A DNA stretch of 64,000 nucleotides from Rhodopseudomonas palustris (GCF_013415845.1 NZ_CP058907.1:2170001-2234000), one strand, 5' to 3'; counted from the first letter of the stretch, positions 36,718 to 46,085 are shown. Translations and numbers: made by a program. Notes: a model not told the origin generated them from the letters alone.

Positions 36718-37950
36718 ATGCGTATGACGACGACTTCCGTGGCCGCACTCGCGGCTGCGATCGCGATGCTGGTCGCAGGGCCGGCGCTCGCTCAGAAGAA
36801 GTACGGCCCCGGCGCCAGCGACACCGAGATCAAGCTCGGCAACACCGTGCCGTACAGCGGCCCGGCCTCGGCCTACGGCATCCTCGGCAAGACCTACGCG
36901 GCGTACTTCAAGAAGATCAACGAAGAAGGCGGCATCAACGGCCGCAAGATCAACGTGATCTCCTATGACGACGCGTACTCGCCGCCGAAGACGGTCGAAC
37001 AGACCCGCAAGCTGGTTGAGAGCGACGAGGTGATGGCGATCGTCGGTAACGTCGGCACCGCGTCGAACGTCGCGATCCAGAAGTATCTCAACGCCCGCAA
37101 AGTCCCGCAGCTGTTCCTCGCCACCGGTGCGACCCGCTGGAACGATCCGAAGCAGTTCCCGTGGACCATGGGCTGGCTGCCGAGCTATCAGGCCGAAGCC
37201 ACCGCCTACGCCAAGTATCTGTTGAAGGAGAAGCCGAACGCCAAGATCGGCGTGCTCTATCAGAACGATGATTTCGGCAAGGACTACATTCGCGGTTTGA
37301 AGGAAGGGTTGGGCGACAAGGCCGCGTCGATGATGGTGGCAGAAGCGAGCTACGAAGTCGCCGAGCCGACCATCGACTCGCAGATCGTCAAGCTCAAGGC
37401 GTCCGGCGCCGACACGCTGTTCTCGTTCGCCACCGGCAAGTTCGCTGCGCAGTCGATCAAGAAGGTGGCCGAACTCGGCTGGAAGCCGCTGCACATCGTG
37501 CCCAATGCCTCGTCGTCGCTCGGCACCGTGCTGAAGCCGGCCGGCCTCGAGAACGCGCAGGATCTGGTGTCCGCGACCTTTGCCAAGGACCCGACCGATC
37601 CGCAGTGGAACGACGACCCCGGGATGAAGAAATTCCATGCTTTCGTCGAAAAATACATTCCCGAAGGCAAGGCGATGGAAAGCACGGTGTTGTCCGGCTA
37701 CAGCATCGCTCAGACCATGGAGCAGGCGCTCAGGATGTGCGGCGACGATCTGTCCCGCGAGAACCTGATGAAGCAGGCGGCCAATATGAAGGGCGTACAG
37801 CTTGACGGTCTCTTGCCGGGCGTCACCGTCAACACCTCGCCGACCGACTTCGCGCCGATCGATCAGTTCCAGATGATGGCCTTCAAGGGCGAACGCTGGC
37901 AGCGCTTCGGTGACGTCATCAAGGGCGAGGTGGCCGAAGCGGGACGGTAA
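36718..37950 (+). CDS. ABC transporter substrate-binding protein, LivK/branched-chain amino acid type
   Basis: The 410-residue periplasmic protein has a signal peptide (to GPALAQ), then a type I binding fold: DTEIKLGNTVPYSGPASAYGILGKTYAAYFKKIN and VVEQTRKLV-like Rossmann elements, and KIGVLYQNDDFGKDYIRGLKEGLG. The family binds branched-chain amino acids, amides, urea or aromatic acids. No liv permease or ATPase genes are next to it, so it must use components encoded elsewhere. It follows the FadR regulator, 98 bp away. Confidence 0.9.
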   Translation: MRMTTTSVAALAAAIAMLVAGPALAQKKYGPGASDTEIKLGNTVPYSGPASAYGILGKTYAAYFKKINEEGGINGRKINVISYDDAYSPPKTVEQTRKLVESDEVMAIVGNVGTASNVAIQKYLNARKVPQLFLATGATRWNDPKQFPWTMGWLPSYQAEATAYAKYLLKEKPNAKIGVLYQNDDFGKDYIRGLKEGLGDKAASMMVAEASYEVAEPTIDSQIVKLKASGADTLFSFATGKFAAQSIKKVAELGWKPLHIVPNASSSLGTVLKPAGLENAQDLVSATFAKDPTDPQWNDDPGMKKFHAFVEKYIPEGKAMESTVLSGYSIAQTMEQALRMCGDDLSRENLMKQAANMKGVQLDGLLPGVTVNTSPTDFAPIDQFQMMAFKGERWQRFGDVIKGEVAEAGR

Positions 37951-37995
37951 CAACGCTTCGGCCTGCCGCGCGGCAGGCCCGATCAACTGTCATGC

Positions 37996-38026
37996 AACGG
38001 GATCGCGGTGACGCGGTCCCGTTTTT
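37996..38026 (+). terminator. Rho-independent terminator (copy 2 of a 31-bp duplicated hairpin)
   Basis: This hairpin with T-tract is identical over 31 bases to the one at 35788-35818. It lies 45 bp after the LivK-type gene and ahead of the SDR gene, and so closes the regulator/binding-protein unit. Confidence 0.85.
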
Positions 38027-38063
38027 GCTGTGATAGGATGCGTGCGTTCGAACGGAGCTAGCC

Positions 38064-38918
38064 ATGAAATCTGTCGTCGTCACCGGCGTGTCCAGCGGGA
38101 TCGGCCATGCCATTGCGCGGATGCTGCTGGATAAGGGATTTCGCGTGTTCGGCAGCGTGCGGAAACACAGCGACGCTGAGCGGCTGATCGTTGAATTAGG
38201 GGCCGGCTTCACGCCGCTGGTTTTCGACGTCACAGATGAAACCGCGATCCGGGCCGCCGCGGACGAAGTGCGACGGGCGCTCGACGGCGAGACGCTCGCC
38301 GGGCTCGTCAACAATGCCGGCATCGCGGTGGCGGGCCCAGTGCTCGATCTGCCGGCCGACGAATTCCGCCGGCAGTTCGAGGTCAATGTGATCGGGCCGA
38401 TCCTTGCGACCCAGGCGTTCGGGCCGCTACTCGGCACCGACCGGTCGCTGCGCGGTGCGCCAGGGCGGATCGTGATGATGTCGTCGATCGCCGGAAAGTT
38501 CGGCAATCCGCTGATGGCTGCGTACTCGGCCTCCAAGCACGCGCTGAACGGCCTGTCGGACGGGCTTCGGCGCGAACTGATGCTGTTCGGCATCGACGTG
38601 GTCGTGATCATGCCGGGCGCCGTGAAGACGCCGATCTGGGGCAAGGCCGAGCGCGAGGACGTGTCGCGGTTTGCGAACTCGCCGTTCTATCCGGCGCTGC
38701 AGAAGCTGCGCGCGCTGCTACCTGAGATGGACGAAAGCGGTCTGCCGCCGGAGACGATCGCGCAGCACGTCTATGACGCGCTGACCGCGCCGTCACCCAA
38801 CGCGCACGATGTGATCACCCCTGGTCCGCTGCAGTTCTGGCTCTCGACCAAGCTGCCGCCGCGCTGGATCGACAAGATCGTCGCCAAACGGCTGGGACTG
38901 AAGCCCGAGAAGTCATGA
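38064..38918 (+). CDS. Short-chain dehydrogenase/reductase
   Basis: The 284-residue SDR has the cofactor motif TGVSSGIGHAIA, the NNAG motif (LVNNAGIAVAG), catalytic Ser in MMSSIAGKFG and the YSASK Tyr/Lys pair, followed by a C-terminal extension of about 60 residues as in retinol-dehydrogenase-like SDRs. NAD(P)-dependent reductase of unknown substrate. Single gene after the duplicated terminator. Confidence 0.9.
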   Translation: MKSVVVTGVSSGIGHAIARMLLDKGFRVFGSVRKHSDAERLIVELGAGFTPLVFDVTDETAIRAAADEVRRALDGETLAGLVNNAGIAVAGPVLDLPADEFRRQFEVNVIGPILATQAFGPLLGTDRSLRGAPGRIVMMSSIAGKFGNPLMAAYSASKHALNGLSDGLRRELMLFGIDVVVIMPGAVKTPIWGKAEREDVSRFANSPFYPALQKLRALLPEMDESGLPPETIAQHVYDALTAPSPNAHDVITPGPLQFWLSTKLPPRWIDKIVAKRLGLKPEKS

Positions 38919-39462
38919 CTTAGTTGATGGTTGCAGGGGTGATCCTCGACGCGATCGAGCTGGTTGGTCCCGTCCGGTCTGGGCGACCTGACAGCAGGCG
39001 TCTGCCGGGACGGCCTGTGGATACGCAGAAGACCCAGTGAAGAGCGGTTTACCGCTCGTGATCGGCATCTGCCGCGGCCGATCACGGTCAATATGACCTA
39101 AGCCCGACCGGCGGTCGCTCACGCCTCCCACTGATCCGGCCTATGGTAGCAAATGCCACGAGCCGCGGCGATCAGCCCTAGCACCTGCCTCGGAGCCGAC
39201 AAGGCTCAGAATGAGCTCCGATTTCGGCGGCGTAGCCAACGTCCTTGCCGCCGATCAACGCCATCCGCGATTGACCTAAAAGAGACATCAACGCCGTCGC
39301 TCGTTGCGGGCAAACTCATTGTTGCGTCGAGAACGATGCGAAGTGCCGAGTTCTGACGTTGGGCCGCGGCGTGGTCGTGACAATTTTAGAGCTTTTCCCA
39401 ATCGTAGTTCAGCACTCCAGTGGTTTGATCATTCTCCTTAGCCGTCAATTTCGGAGATCAAT
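38919..39462. other. Intergenic region without a recognisable gene
   Basis: No convincing coding frame is seen in these 544 bp. It contains a 10-bp inverted repeat CGTGATCGGC/GCCGATCACG (39057-39066 and 39077-39086). From about 39380 the composition becomes A/T-richer, leading into the low-GC gene that follows. Confidence 0.6.
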
Positions 39463-40575
39463 TTGAGGAAATTGAATTACTCGATCAATGCGGTCGTCGT
39501 CGGCGGATTGGTGGCTGCCGCTGCTTGGTGGTTCTCATCGTGCCAAAGTCAGATGCAGAAATGTTACGCGTCTTTTCGAGGGGCAATCAGCGGCGTCGAT
39601 CGCCTTGCGCAGGCTAGACAGCTATCAATCCTTGGCGGATTCACCGCGTCTACCAGGATGGTTGCGTTTCAAGTGCCTCTCGGTGATGAGGTTGATGGTA
39701 TCGTTCTATTGGATCGCGTAAGCGACGCCGGTCGGCTGATCGCGACCAACAGCTATACGCATTGGTCGCCGCGCTTTTCTATGGACGGGGAACGTCTGGT
39801 CTTTGCCAGACAGATGGTGGGGAGCGAAGATCGGGAATTGCTGAGCTGTGAAACAATCACATGGCATTGCTCTGTCTTGTTCCGTACTAAAGCGGCGCTG
39901 TCCTCGCCAGTCGACGTTCAGAATGGGAACGTCATATTTTCCACAACGGTGCAAAGAGCGAATGGCAGCAGAGGGGTCGACGTCTTCGTCGTGCGTAAAG
40001 GGCAAATGCCAGTGCGCCTGACCAACTATGAAGCATCCATGCTGTCGCCAATCAGCGTAGGCGGCAACAAAATTGCCTTTAGCGCGGGTGGAAGTCGCAG
40101 TCTTGAATCAAGCCCCTGCGTAGATGGCAACATTCTAAGATGCGACATGAGCGAGATTTACGTACTCGAGTTTGATCCTTCAACCGCAACAATCCTGAAT
40201 AGGTCGACTACCTTAGCTCCGCGTTTCACGGTCGCAGGTTATTCGACCATGCCGATCTTGTCTGGTGACGGGAAACGAGTGGCTTTTCTAAATACGAACA
40301 GAAAAGAAAGTCCTCACCGTTACAATATGGTGGTGGCCGATCTCGACGGTGTTGTTCGCGATGAAATCGCCGTTGAAGGTCTTGCCCTCTCGTCGGGAGC
40401 ATTTGTCGGAAATTCGCTGTTGGTGAATGAGTTGTTTGAAGATCATTATCGAATCCGTAGCGTTGATCTTGTTTCGAAGCGGGTGACCAGCATGCGTGTC
40501 GAACATTCACCCGAGTATCTCAGGGCCATCGAGCCAATTATTCTTGCGGTCGATGAATCGCCCGCTATGCGTTGA
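39463..40575 (+). CDS. Membrane-anchored TolB-like beta-propeller protein, unknown function
   Basis: The 370-residue protein begins with one hydrophobic helix (about residues 9-26, NAVVVGGLVAAAAWWF) and then has repeated propeller-type strands: WSPRFSMDGERLVFAR, LSPISVGGNKIAFSAGG, MPILSGDGKRVAFLN, as in TolB/WD40-like six-bladed repeats. It starts with TTG at 39463 behind TCGGAG. Base composition is clearly more A/T-rich than neighbours and codon use is less biased, which suggests acquisition by transfer. It stands alone. No function can be given. Confidence 0.65.
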   Translation: MRKLNYSINAVVVGGLVAAAAWWFSSCQSQMQKCYASFRGAISGVDRLAQARQLSILGGFTASTRMVAFQVPLGDEVDGIVLLDRVSDAGRLIATNSYTHWSPRFSMDGERLVFARQMVGSEDRELLSCETITWHCSVLFRTKAALSSPVDVQNGNVIFSTTVQRANGSRGVDVFVVRKGQMPVRLTNYEASMLSPISVGGNKIAFSAGGSRSLESSPCVDGNILRCDMSEIYVLEFDPSTATILNRSTTLAPRFTVAGYSTMPILSGDGKRVAFLNTNRKESPHRYNMVVADLDGVVRDEIAVEGLALSSGAFVGNSLLVNELFEDHYRIRSVDLVSKRVTSMRVEHSPEYLRAIEPIILAVDESPAMR

Positions 40576-40726
40576 ATGTTCGGCCCACGTTGCGGCGGAT
40601 CGAAAATCCCGCTAGCCGTGAATTGAGATGAGTTGGCGTCTGCGGCTTTCTGAGTGACGAGAGCGGTACAAGCAGCTTGCAAGGGCGAGTCTGGGAGCGG
40701 ATGGTGTTCCGCTTATCCGCTCCACG

Positions 40727-42274
40727 TTACCGCGGCTTCACACGCTCCCACAACGCGCGCGCTACCGCGTCCGGCGTGCCCCCTGATCCCGCTTGCAGAT
40801 TGGCTTCGCGCATTGCCTCGATGTCGATGCGGCCGAGCAGGGGATTCAAGGCTGTGCGCAGCTTGCTGTCACTCGCGCGTTTCGGCGCGAGCAGCAGCAC
40901 CGCGTCGTAGGGCGGGATCGCCTGCTTCGGGTCATCGAGCACGACGAGGTCGTATTTCGCGATCAGCCCGTCCGAGGTGTAGCCGGCGATGAGATCGACT
41001 TCGCCGGAGGCGACGGCGGCGTACATGAAGTCCGGCTGCATCTGTCGTTCGGTCTTGAACGCCAACCCATAGGCGGGGCGCAGGTTGGCCCATTCCGGCC
41101 GGGAGAAGAACTCGTAGTCGCCGGCGATCGTCATCGACGGCGCGCGGGCGGCGAGGTCGGCGATCGAGCGGATCTTCAGCCGCTCTGCCTTCGCACGCGG
41201 CATCACCAGCGCATAAGCATTGGCGAAGCCGAGTTCGCCCAGCAAGGTGATGCCGTCTTTGGCGAGATCCTGTTTCAGGTCGGCGAGCACCTGATCGCGC
41301 GCGGCGATGCCGGGGTGTTTGAACTGGTTAGCCCATAGCGTGACGGAGTAATCCACATAGGCGTCGATGTCGCCGCTTCTGAATGCTTCATAGATCACGC
41401 TGGAGCCGAGGCCGGCACGCGTGTTGGCCGCAAGACCGCTAGACTCGAGGCGCTGCTGCAGCAATGCGGCGAGTACGTATTGCTCGGTGAAGGTTTTGGC
41501 GCCGATCACGTAAGAAGTGCGAGTGGTGGCGCCCGGCAGCAGTGTCGCGATCACGATCGCGGCGATGCCCGCGGTGCCTAAGCCGATCCGCCAACGGTTG
41601 CCGCGGCGCAGGCCGATCTCCACCAGCGCCAGCAGTTGATCGACGGCGAGCGCCAGCAGGGCAGCGGCGGCACAGCCGAACAGCACCAGAATCCAATTCT
41701 GAGTCTGCAGGCCGGCAAATATGTAGTTGCCGAGACTGGTCTGACCGATCGGCGTCGACAGCGTCGCGGTGCCGATCACCCAAACCGCCGCCGTGCGGAT
41801 GCCGGCCATGATCACCGGCATTGCCAGCGGCAGCTCGACCATGGTGAGGACTTGGCGTTCAGTCATGCCGACGCCCTCGGCGGCTTCGATCAGCGCCGGA
41901 TCAATACCGTCGAGCCCGGTGATGGTGTTGCGCAGTACCGGCAGCATCGAATACAGCGCCAGCGCCAGCACGGCGGGCAGGAAGCCGAAGGCAGAGAAGC
42001 TCACGCCGAATGCGCTCATCGACAATGCCGCCAGCGCCAGCAGCAGCGGATAGAATAGCGCCAGCAACGCCAGACCTGGGATCGTCTGGACGATGCCGGC
42101 GAAGCCGAGCAGTGTGCCGCGGAGCACTGGGCGATGCCGGGCGAAGATTGCCAGCGGCAGGCTGACGATCAGTCCGAGCGCGAGCGCCGCGAGGCTGACG
42201 CGAACATGGGCGCCGAGATAGTCGGGCAGGTTGGCGAGCGCGTCGCGCCAGCGCGGATCGGCGAACAGGCTCAT
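40727..42274 (-). CDS. Glycine betaine/choline-type ABC transporter, fused permease and binding protein
   Basis: This 515-residue protein joins an OpuBB-type permease (residues about 1-225, with EGVGMTERQVLTMVELPLAMPVIMAGI as the EAA loop) to an OpuAC/ProX-type substrate-binding domain (residues about 240-515, VIGAKTFTEQYVLAALLQQRLE). Such fusions import glycine betaine, choline or carnitine for osmoprotection. The ATP-binding gene just upstream overlaps by ATGA, so both form one operon. Substrate is by family only. Confidence 0.9.
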   Translation of the reverse strand: MSLFADPRWRDALANLPDYLGAHVRVSLAALALGLIVSLPLAIFARHRPVLRGTLLGFAGIVQTIPGLALLALFYPLLLALAALSMSAFGVSFSAFGFLPAVLALALYSMLPVLRNTITGLDGIDPALIEAAEGVGMTERQVLTMVELPLAMPVIMAGIRTAAVWVIGTATLSTPIGQTSLGNYIFAGLQTQNWILVLFGCAAAALLALAVDQLLALVEIGLRRGNRWRIGLGTAGIAAIVIATLLPGATTRTSYVIGAKTFTEQYVLAALLQQRLESSGLAANTRAGLGSSVIYEAFRSGDIDAYVDYSVTLWANQFKHPGIAARDQVLADLKQDLAKDGITLLGELGFANAYALVMPRAKAERLKIRSIADLAARAPSMTIAGDYEFFSRPEWANLRPAYGLAFKTERQMQPDFMYAAVASGEVDLIAGYTSDGLIAKYDLVVLDDPKQAIPPYDAVLLLAPKRASDSKLRTALNPLLGRIDIEAMREANLQAGSGGTPDAVARALWERVKPR

Positions 42275-43065
42275 GCCGCGCCGCCTCGCGAAAGCAAGGC
42301 GCCGAGCCGCTGCGCCTGCCGACGTGGTGTCCGCAGCAGGTCGGCGACGTAGGCGTCTCGGTTGCCCGCAAGCTCGCTCGCGGTGCCGAGCGCCAGCAGC
42401 CGTCCGCGATGCATCACCGCGATGCGGTCCGCCAGCAGCAGCGCCTCGGTGATGTCGTGGGTGATCAGCACGGTGGTGAGGTTCAGCCGGTCGTGCAGGG
42501 CGCGAAAGTCTTCGCCGAGCGCATCGCGGGTCAGCGGATCGAGCGCGCCGAACGGCTCGTCCATCAGCACGATCTCCGGCCTGGCTGCGAGCGCGCGGGC
42601 GACGCCGACGCGTTGGCGCTGGCCGCCAGAGAGCTCGTGCGGGAAGCGGTCCCGATGCTGAGCGGGATCGAGCCGCACCAGCTCGAGCAGCTCATCGACC
42701 CGGGCCGCGACATCGCGCTTCGACCAGTTTAGCAACTTCGGCGTGATCCCGATATTGCCGGCAACGGAGAGATGCGGGAACAGCCCGCCATTCTGGAACA
42801 CCATGCCGACGCCGCGGCGAAGCGCGATCGGATCGACGGTTTGGATATCGCGGCCGTCGATCGCAATCGCGCCGGCATCGGCGTCGATCAGGCGATTGGT
42901 CAGCCGCAGCAGCGTGGTTTTGCCGGAGCCCGAGCCGCCGACGATGGCGAGCAATTCGCCGCGCTGCACGGCGAGCGAGACACCGTCTATTGCCTTGATC
43001 CGGCCGCCGCCGAAACTCTTGGCGACACTGTCGTAGGCGATCATCGGCGATGCTGCGCTCGTCAT
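42271..43065 (-). CDS. Glycine betaine/choline-type ABC transporter ATP-binding protein
   Basis: An ATPase of about 264 residues with Walker A GGSGSGKTTLLR, signature LSGGQRQRVGVARALA and Walker B EIVLMDEPFGALDP, and the long-spaced OpuA-type layout. It energises the fused permease encoded downstream (4-bp ATGA overlap). The ATG at 43065 is used; 43101 and 43044 are possible. Unlike full-length OpuAA, it has no CBS domain, as in OpuCA-less short types. Confidence 0.9.
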   Translation of the reverse strand: MTSAASPMIAYDSVAKSFGGGRIKAIDGVSLAVQRGELLAIVGGSGSGKTTLLRLTNRLIDADAGAIAIDGRDIQTVDPIALRRGVGMVFQNGGLFPHLSVAGNIGITPKLLNWSKRDVAARVDELLELVRLDPAQHRDRFPHELSGGQRQRVGVARALAARPEIVLMDEPFGALDPLTRDALGEDFRALHDRLNLTTVLITHDITEALLLADRIAVMHRGRLLALGTASELAGNRDAYVADLLRTPRRQAQRLGALLSRGGAA

Positions 43066-43166
43066 GGTCGTAGCATGGCCGCCGGAGACGGCAGGGCGCA
43101 AGCCGGACTTGCATGTCGGCGCGCGGCGTTGAATGGTCGCAGCAAGCAGGCGGGCGGGGAGAGGGC

Positions 43167-43973
43167 GTGACTCAGACGGACAATGCGGCGGTGGCGCTGA
43201 AGGACGCCACGGTGGCGTTTCGGCTCGCCGATGCGCGGACCTATACGGCGGTGGAGAACGCTACGCTGACGGTGGCAGACGGTGAGTTCGTCGCGATCGT
43301 CGGGCCGACAGGCTGCGGCAAGTCGACCTTGCTCAACGTCGCGGCCGGGCTGCTGCGCCCTGCCGCCGGCGCGGTCCGGATTTTCGGCTGCCCGCTCGAT
43401 GGCCTCAATCCGCAGGCCGGCTATCTGTTTCAGGCCGACGCGCTGTTTCCCTGGAAGACCGCGATCGACAACGTCGCGATCGGCCTGGAGATCGCCGGCA
43501 CGCCGCGCAGCGAAGCGCTGAGCCGCGCGCAGGGCTGGCTGGAGACGGTCGGACTCGGCGCGTTCGCGCAGCGCTATCCTCACATGCTGTCGGGCGGCCA
43601 GCGCAAGCGGGTCGGCCTTGCGCAGGTGCTGATCCGCGATCCGAAGATCCTGCTGATGGACGAGCCGTTCGGCCCGCTCGACGCGCAGACGAGGCAGATC
43701 ATGGGCAATCTGCTGCTGCAGCTGTGGAGTGCGCACAGGAAGGCGGTGTTGTTCGTCACCCACGATCTGGAAGAGGCGATTGCGCTCGCCGACCGGGTGG
43801 TGATCATGTCGGCCGGGCCGTCGTCGCGCATCGTCGGCGATTGGCGGATCGAACTGCCACGCCCCCGCGACATCTTCGAAACCCGCCTGACTCATGATTT
43901 TCACACGCTCCACCGCGAGATCTGGGCCGTGCTGCGCGAGCAGGTGATGAAGGCATACGGGCAGGTGGCGTGA
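43167..43973 (+). CDS. Nitrate/sulfonate/taurine-type ABC transporter ATP-binding protein
   Basis: This ATPase of about 268 residues shows Walker A GPTGCGKSTLLNVAAG, signature LSGGQRKRVGLAQVL and Walker B ILLMDEPFGPLDAQTR, typical of SsuB/TauB/NrtD. GTG 43167 with GGGGAG five bases upstream is the most likely start; ATG 43113 is an alternative. It starts the operon ATPase-permease-binding protein-NUDIX, and its start lies about 100 bp from the divergent betaine operon. Confidence 0.9.
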   Translation: MTQTDNAAVALKDATVAFRLADARTYTAVENATLTVADGEFVAIVGPTGCGKSTLLNVAAGLLRPAAGAVRIFGCPLDGLNPQAGYLFQADALFPWKTAIDNVAIGLEIAGTPRSEALSRAQGWLETVGLGAFAQRYPHMLSGGQRKRVGLAQVLIRDPKILLMDEPFGPLDAQTRQIMGNLLLQLWSAHRKAVLFVTHDLEEAIALADRVVIMSAGPSSRIVGDWRIELPRPRDIFETRLTHDFHTLHREIWAVLREQVMKAYGQVA

Positions 43974-44019
43974 TGGCGTCGATCTTGAAGGCCGCTGACT
44001 CGCGCCGCGCAAAGCGCGC

Positions 44020-44156
44020 TCCCTCTCCCGCTTGCGGGGGAGGGTTGGGGTGGGGGCGCCACGCGGACGGCGCCTCGGTTCGGCGAAGCTCCAAGGATAG
44101 GCTGCCTTTGTGGACCCCCACCCCCGCCCCCTCCCCGCAAGGGGGAGGGGAGAAGA
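44020..44156. repeat. Dispersed G/C hairpin repeat inside the ABC operon
   Basis: The region holds complementary blocks CCCTCTCCCGC...GCGGGGGAGGG near 44030 and CCCCCACCCCCGCCCCCTCCCCGC...GGGGGAGGGG near 44115, with a linker. It resembles the repeat behind ilvC (35613-35746) and lies between the ATPase and permease genes, where it may lower downstream expression. Bases 43974-44019 and 44157-44202 hold no gene. Confidence 0.7.
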
Positions 44157-44202
44157 GGGCGCCTCGCTTGGGCGCTACCTGGTCACTTGGAGGGGCTGCG
44201 GC

Positions 44203-44997
44203 ATGTCTCGCGTAAAGCTCCTGACGCTGCAATTTCTCGTCGCGCTCGTCGCGCTGACGGTCTGGCAGGTGCTGACCACTGTGCCGATCGCCGGCAGGCT
44301 GCTGCTGCCGCCGTTCTTCTTCTCGACGCCGGTGGATGTGGCCAAGCAGGTGATCGCCTGGTTCGCTTCCGGGGTGATCTGGAAGCACTTGTGGATCACG
44401 CTGCAGGAGTCGCTGCTCGCCTTCGTGATCGGCTCGTTCGCGGGCGTGCTGGTCGGCTTCTGGTTCGCCCGGCAGCCGCGGGTGGCGGCGGTGTTCGATC
44501 CCTATGTGAAGATGGTCAATGCGCTGCCGCGCGTGGTGCTGGCGCCGATCTTCACGCTGTGGCTGGGGCTCGGCATCTGGTCCAAGGTCGCGCTCGGCGT
44601 GACGCTGGTGTTCTTCGTAGTGTTCTTCAACGTCTATCAGGGCGTCAAGGAGACCAGCGCGACACTGGTCGACAACGCCCGGATGCTTGGCATGAGCGAG
44701 CGGCAGATGATGCGCCATGTGTTCTGGCCGTCGGCGCTGTCCTGGATGTTCTCCTCGCTGCACACCGCAATCGGGTTTGCGGTGGTCGGTGCGGTGGTCG
44801 GCGAGTATCTCGGCGCCGCGGCCGGGCTAGGCTATCTGATCCAGCAGGCGGAGGGGACTTTCGACGTCGCCGGCGTATTCGCCGGGATGTTCGTGCTGTC
44901 GGTGTTCGTGATCCTGATCGACCTCGCAGTCAGTCTGGTGGAGCGGCGCCTGTTGGTGTGGCGGCCGCAGCCCAGCGGGGCGCAGCAGGCGGACTAG
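44203..44997 (+). CDS. Nitrate/sulfonate/taurine-type ABC transporter permease
   Basis: The 264-residue permease has six membrane helices and the EAA loop ETSATLVDNARMLGMSERQMMRHVFWPSALSWMF, as in SsuC/TauC. ATG 44203 lies after the repeat; the frame is open further back through the repeat but without conserved residues. The partner ATPase is upstream and the binding protein 58 bp downstream. Confidence 0.9.
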   Translation: MSRVKLLTLQFLVALVALTVWQVLTTVPIAGRLLLPPFFFSTPVDVAKQVIAWFASGVIWKHLWITLQESLLAFVIGSFAGVLVGFWFARQPRVAAVFDPYVKMVNALPRVVLAPIFTLWLGLGIWSKVALGVTLVFFVVFFNVYQGVKETSATLVDNARMLGMSERQMMRHVFWPSALSWMFSSLHTAIGFAVVGAVVGEYLGAAAGLGYLIQQAEGTFDVAGVFAGMFVLSVFVILIDLAVSLVERRLLVWRPQPSGAQQAD

Positions 44998-45055
44998 AGC
45001 GGGGCGCGGCTTTGGCTTATTGTCCTTGCCGTTTCGTCTGGGGAGAACCAACGCC

Positions 45056-46078
45056 ATGAAGGCCGGCTTTCGACACTTCGCTGCGGCGCTTGCCGCGATC
45101 CTGCTCACCGCCGGGGCTGCGCAGGCGCAGAGCAAGGTGACGATCGCGATCGGCGGCGGCGCCTGCCTGTGCTATCTGCCGACCGTGCTGGCCAAGCAGC
45201 TCGGCGAGTACGACAAGGCCGGACTCGCCGTCGAACTGGTCGATCTCAAGGGCGGCTCGGATGCGCTCAAAGCCGTGCTCGGCGGCAGCGCCGACGTCGT
45301 CTCCGGCTATTTCGACCACACCGTCAACCTTGCCGCGAAGAAGCAGGAGATGCAGAGCTTCGTGGTCTACGACCGCTATCCCGGTCTGGTGCTGGCGGTG
45401 TCGCCGGGCCACACGGCGGAGATCAAGTCGATCAAGGAACTCGCCGGCAAGAAGGTTGGCGTGAGCGCACCGGGCTCGTCGACCGATTTCTTTCTGAAGT
45501 ACCTGCTGAAGAAGAACGGCGTCGATCCGAACAATGTCGCGGTGGTCGGCGTCGGCCTCGGCGCCACCGCGGTGGCGGCGATGCAGCAGGGCCAGATCGA
45601 CGCCGCGGTGATGCTCGATCCGGCGGTGACGATCCTGCAGGCGGCGCACGCAGACCTCCGCATCCTGAGCGACACCCGCACCGAGCACGACACGCGCGAG
45701 GTGTTCGGCGGCGACTATCCGGGCGGCGCGCTGTACGCCACCACGGCCTGGATCAAGGCGCATCCGAACGAGGCGCAGGGGCTCACCAAGGCGATCCTCG
45801 GCACGTTGAATTGGATCCATGCGCATTCGGCCGAGGAAATCGCCGACAAGATGCCGGCCAACATCGTCGGCAAGGACAAGGCGCAATACGTTGCCGCGCT
45901 GAAGAACACGATCCCGATGTACTCGACCACGGGCCTGATGGACCCGAAGGGGGCGGATGCGGTGCTGGCGGTTTTCAGCACCAGCTCGCCGGATGTGGCG
46001 AGGGCGAATATCGACGTCACCAAGACCTACACCAACGCCTTCGTCGAACAGGCGAAGGCGTCTGGTGCCGCGAAATAA
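45056..46078 (+). CDS. ABC transporter substrate-binding protein, SsuA/TauA/NMT1-like
   Basis: The 340-residue protein has a signal peptide (to GAAQAQ) and the NMT1/SsuA fold: GGGACLCYLPTVLAKQLGEYDKAGLAVELVDLKGGSDAL, then GKKVGVSAPGSSTDFFLKYLLKKNGVDP and AAMQQGQIDAAVMLDP. The ligand may be an alkanesulfonate, nitrate, thiamine precursor or other small anion; it cannot be chosen from sequence. It is the third gene of the operon. Confidence 0.9.
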   Translation: MKAGFRHFAAALAAILLTAGAAQAQSKVTIAIGGGACLCYLPTVLAKQLGEYDKAGLAVELVDLKGGSDALKAVLGGSADVVSGYFDHTVNLAAKKQEMQSFVVYDRYPGLVLAVSPGHTAEIKSIKELAGKKVGVSAPGSSTDFFLKYLLKKNGVDPNNVAVVGVGLGATAVAAMQQGQIDAAVMLDPAVTILQAAHADLRILSDTRTEHDTREVFGGDYPGGALYATTAWIKAHPNEAQGLTKAILGTLNWIHAHSAEEIADKMPANIVGKDKAQYVAALKNTIPMYSTTGLMDPKGADAVLAVFSTSSPDVARANIDVTKTYTNAFVEQAKASGAAK

Positions 46079-46085
46079 TCCTGCG

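Noticed and set aside
38919..39462. Small frames before the beta-propeller gene (for example near 39153)
   Set aside because: No ribosome site, no protein-like composition, overlapping frames on both strands.
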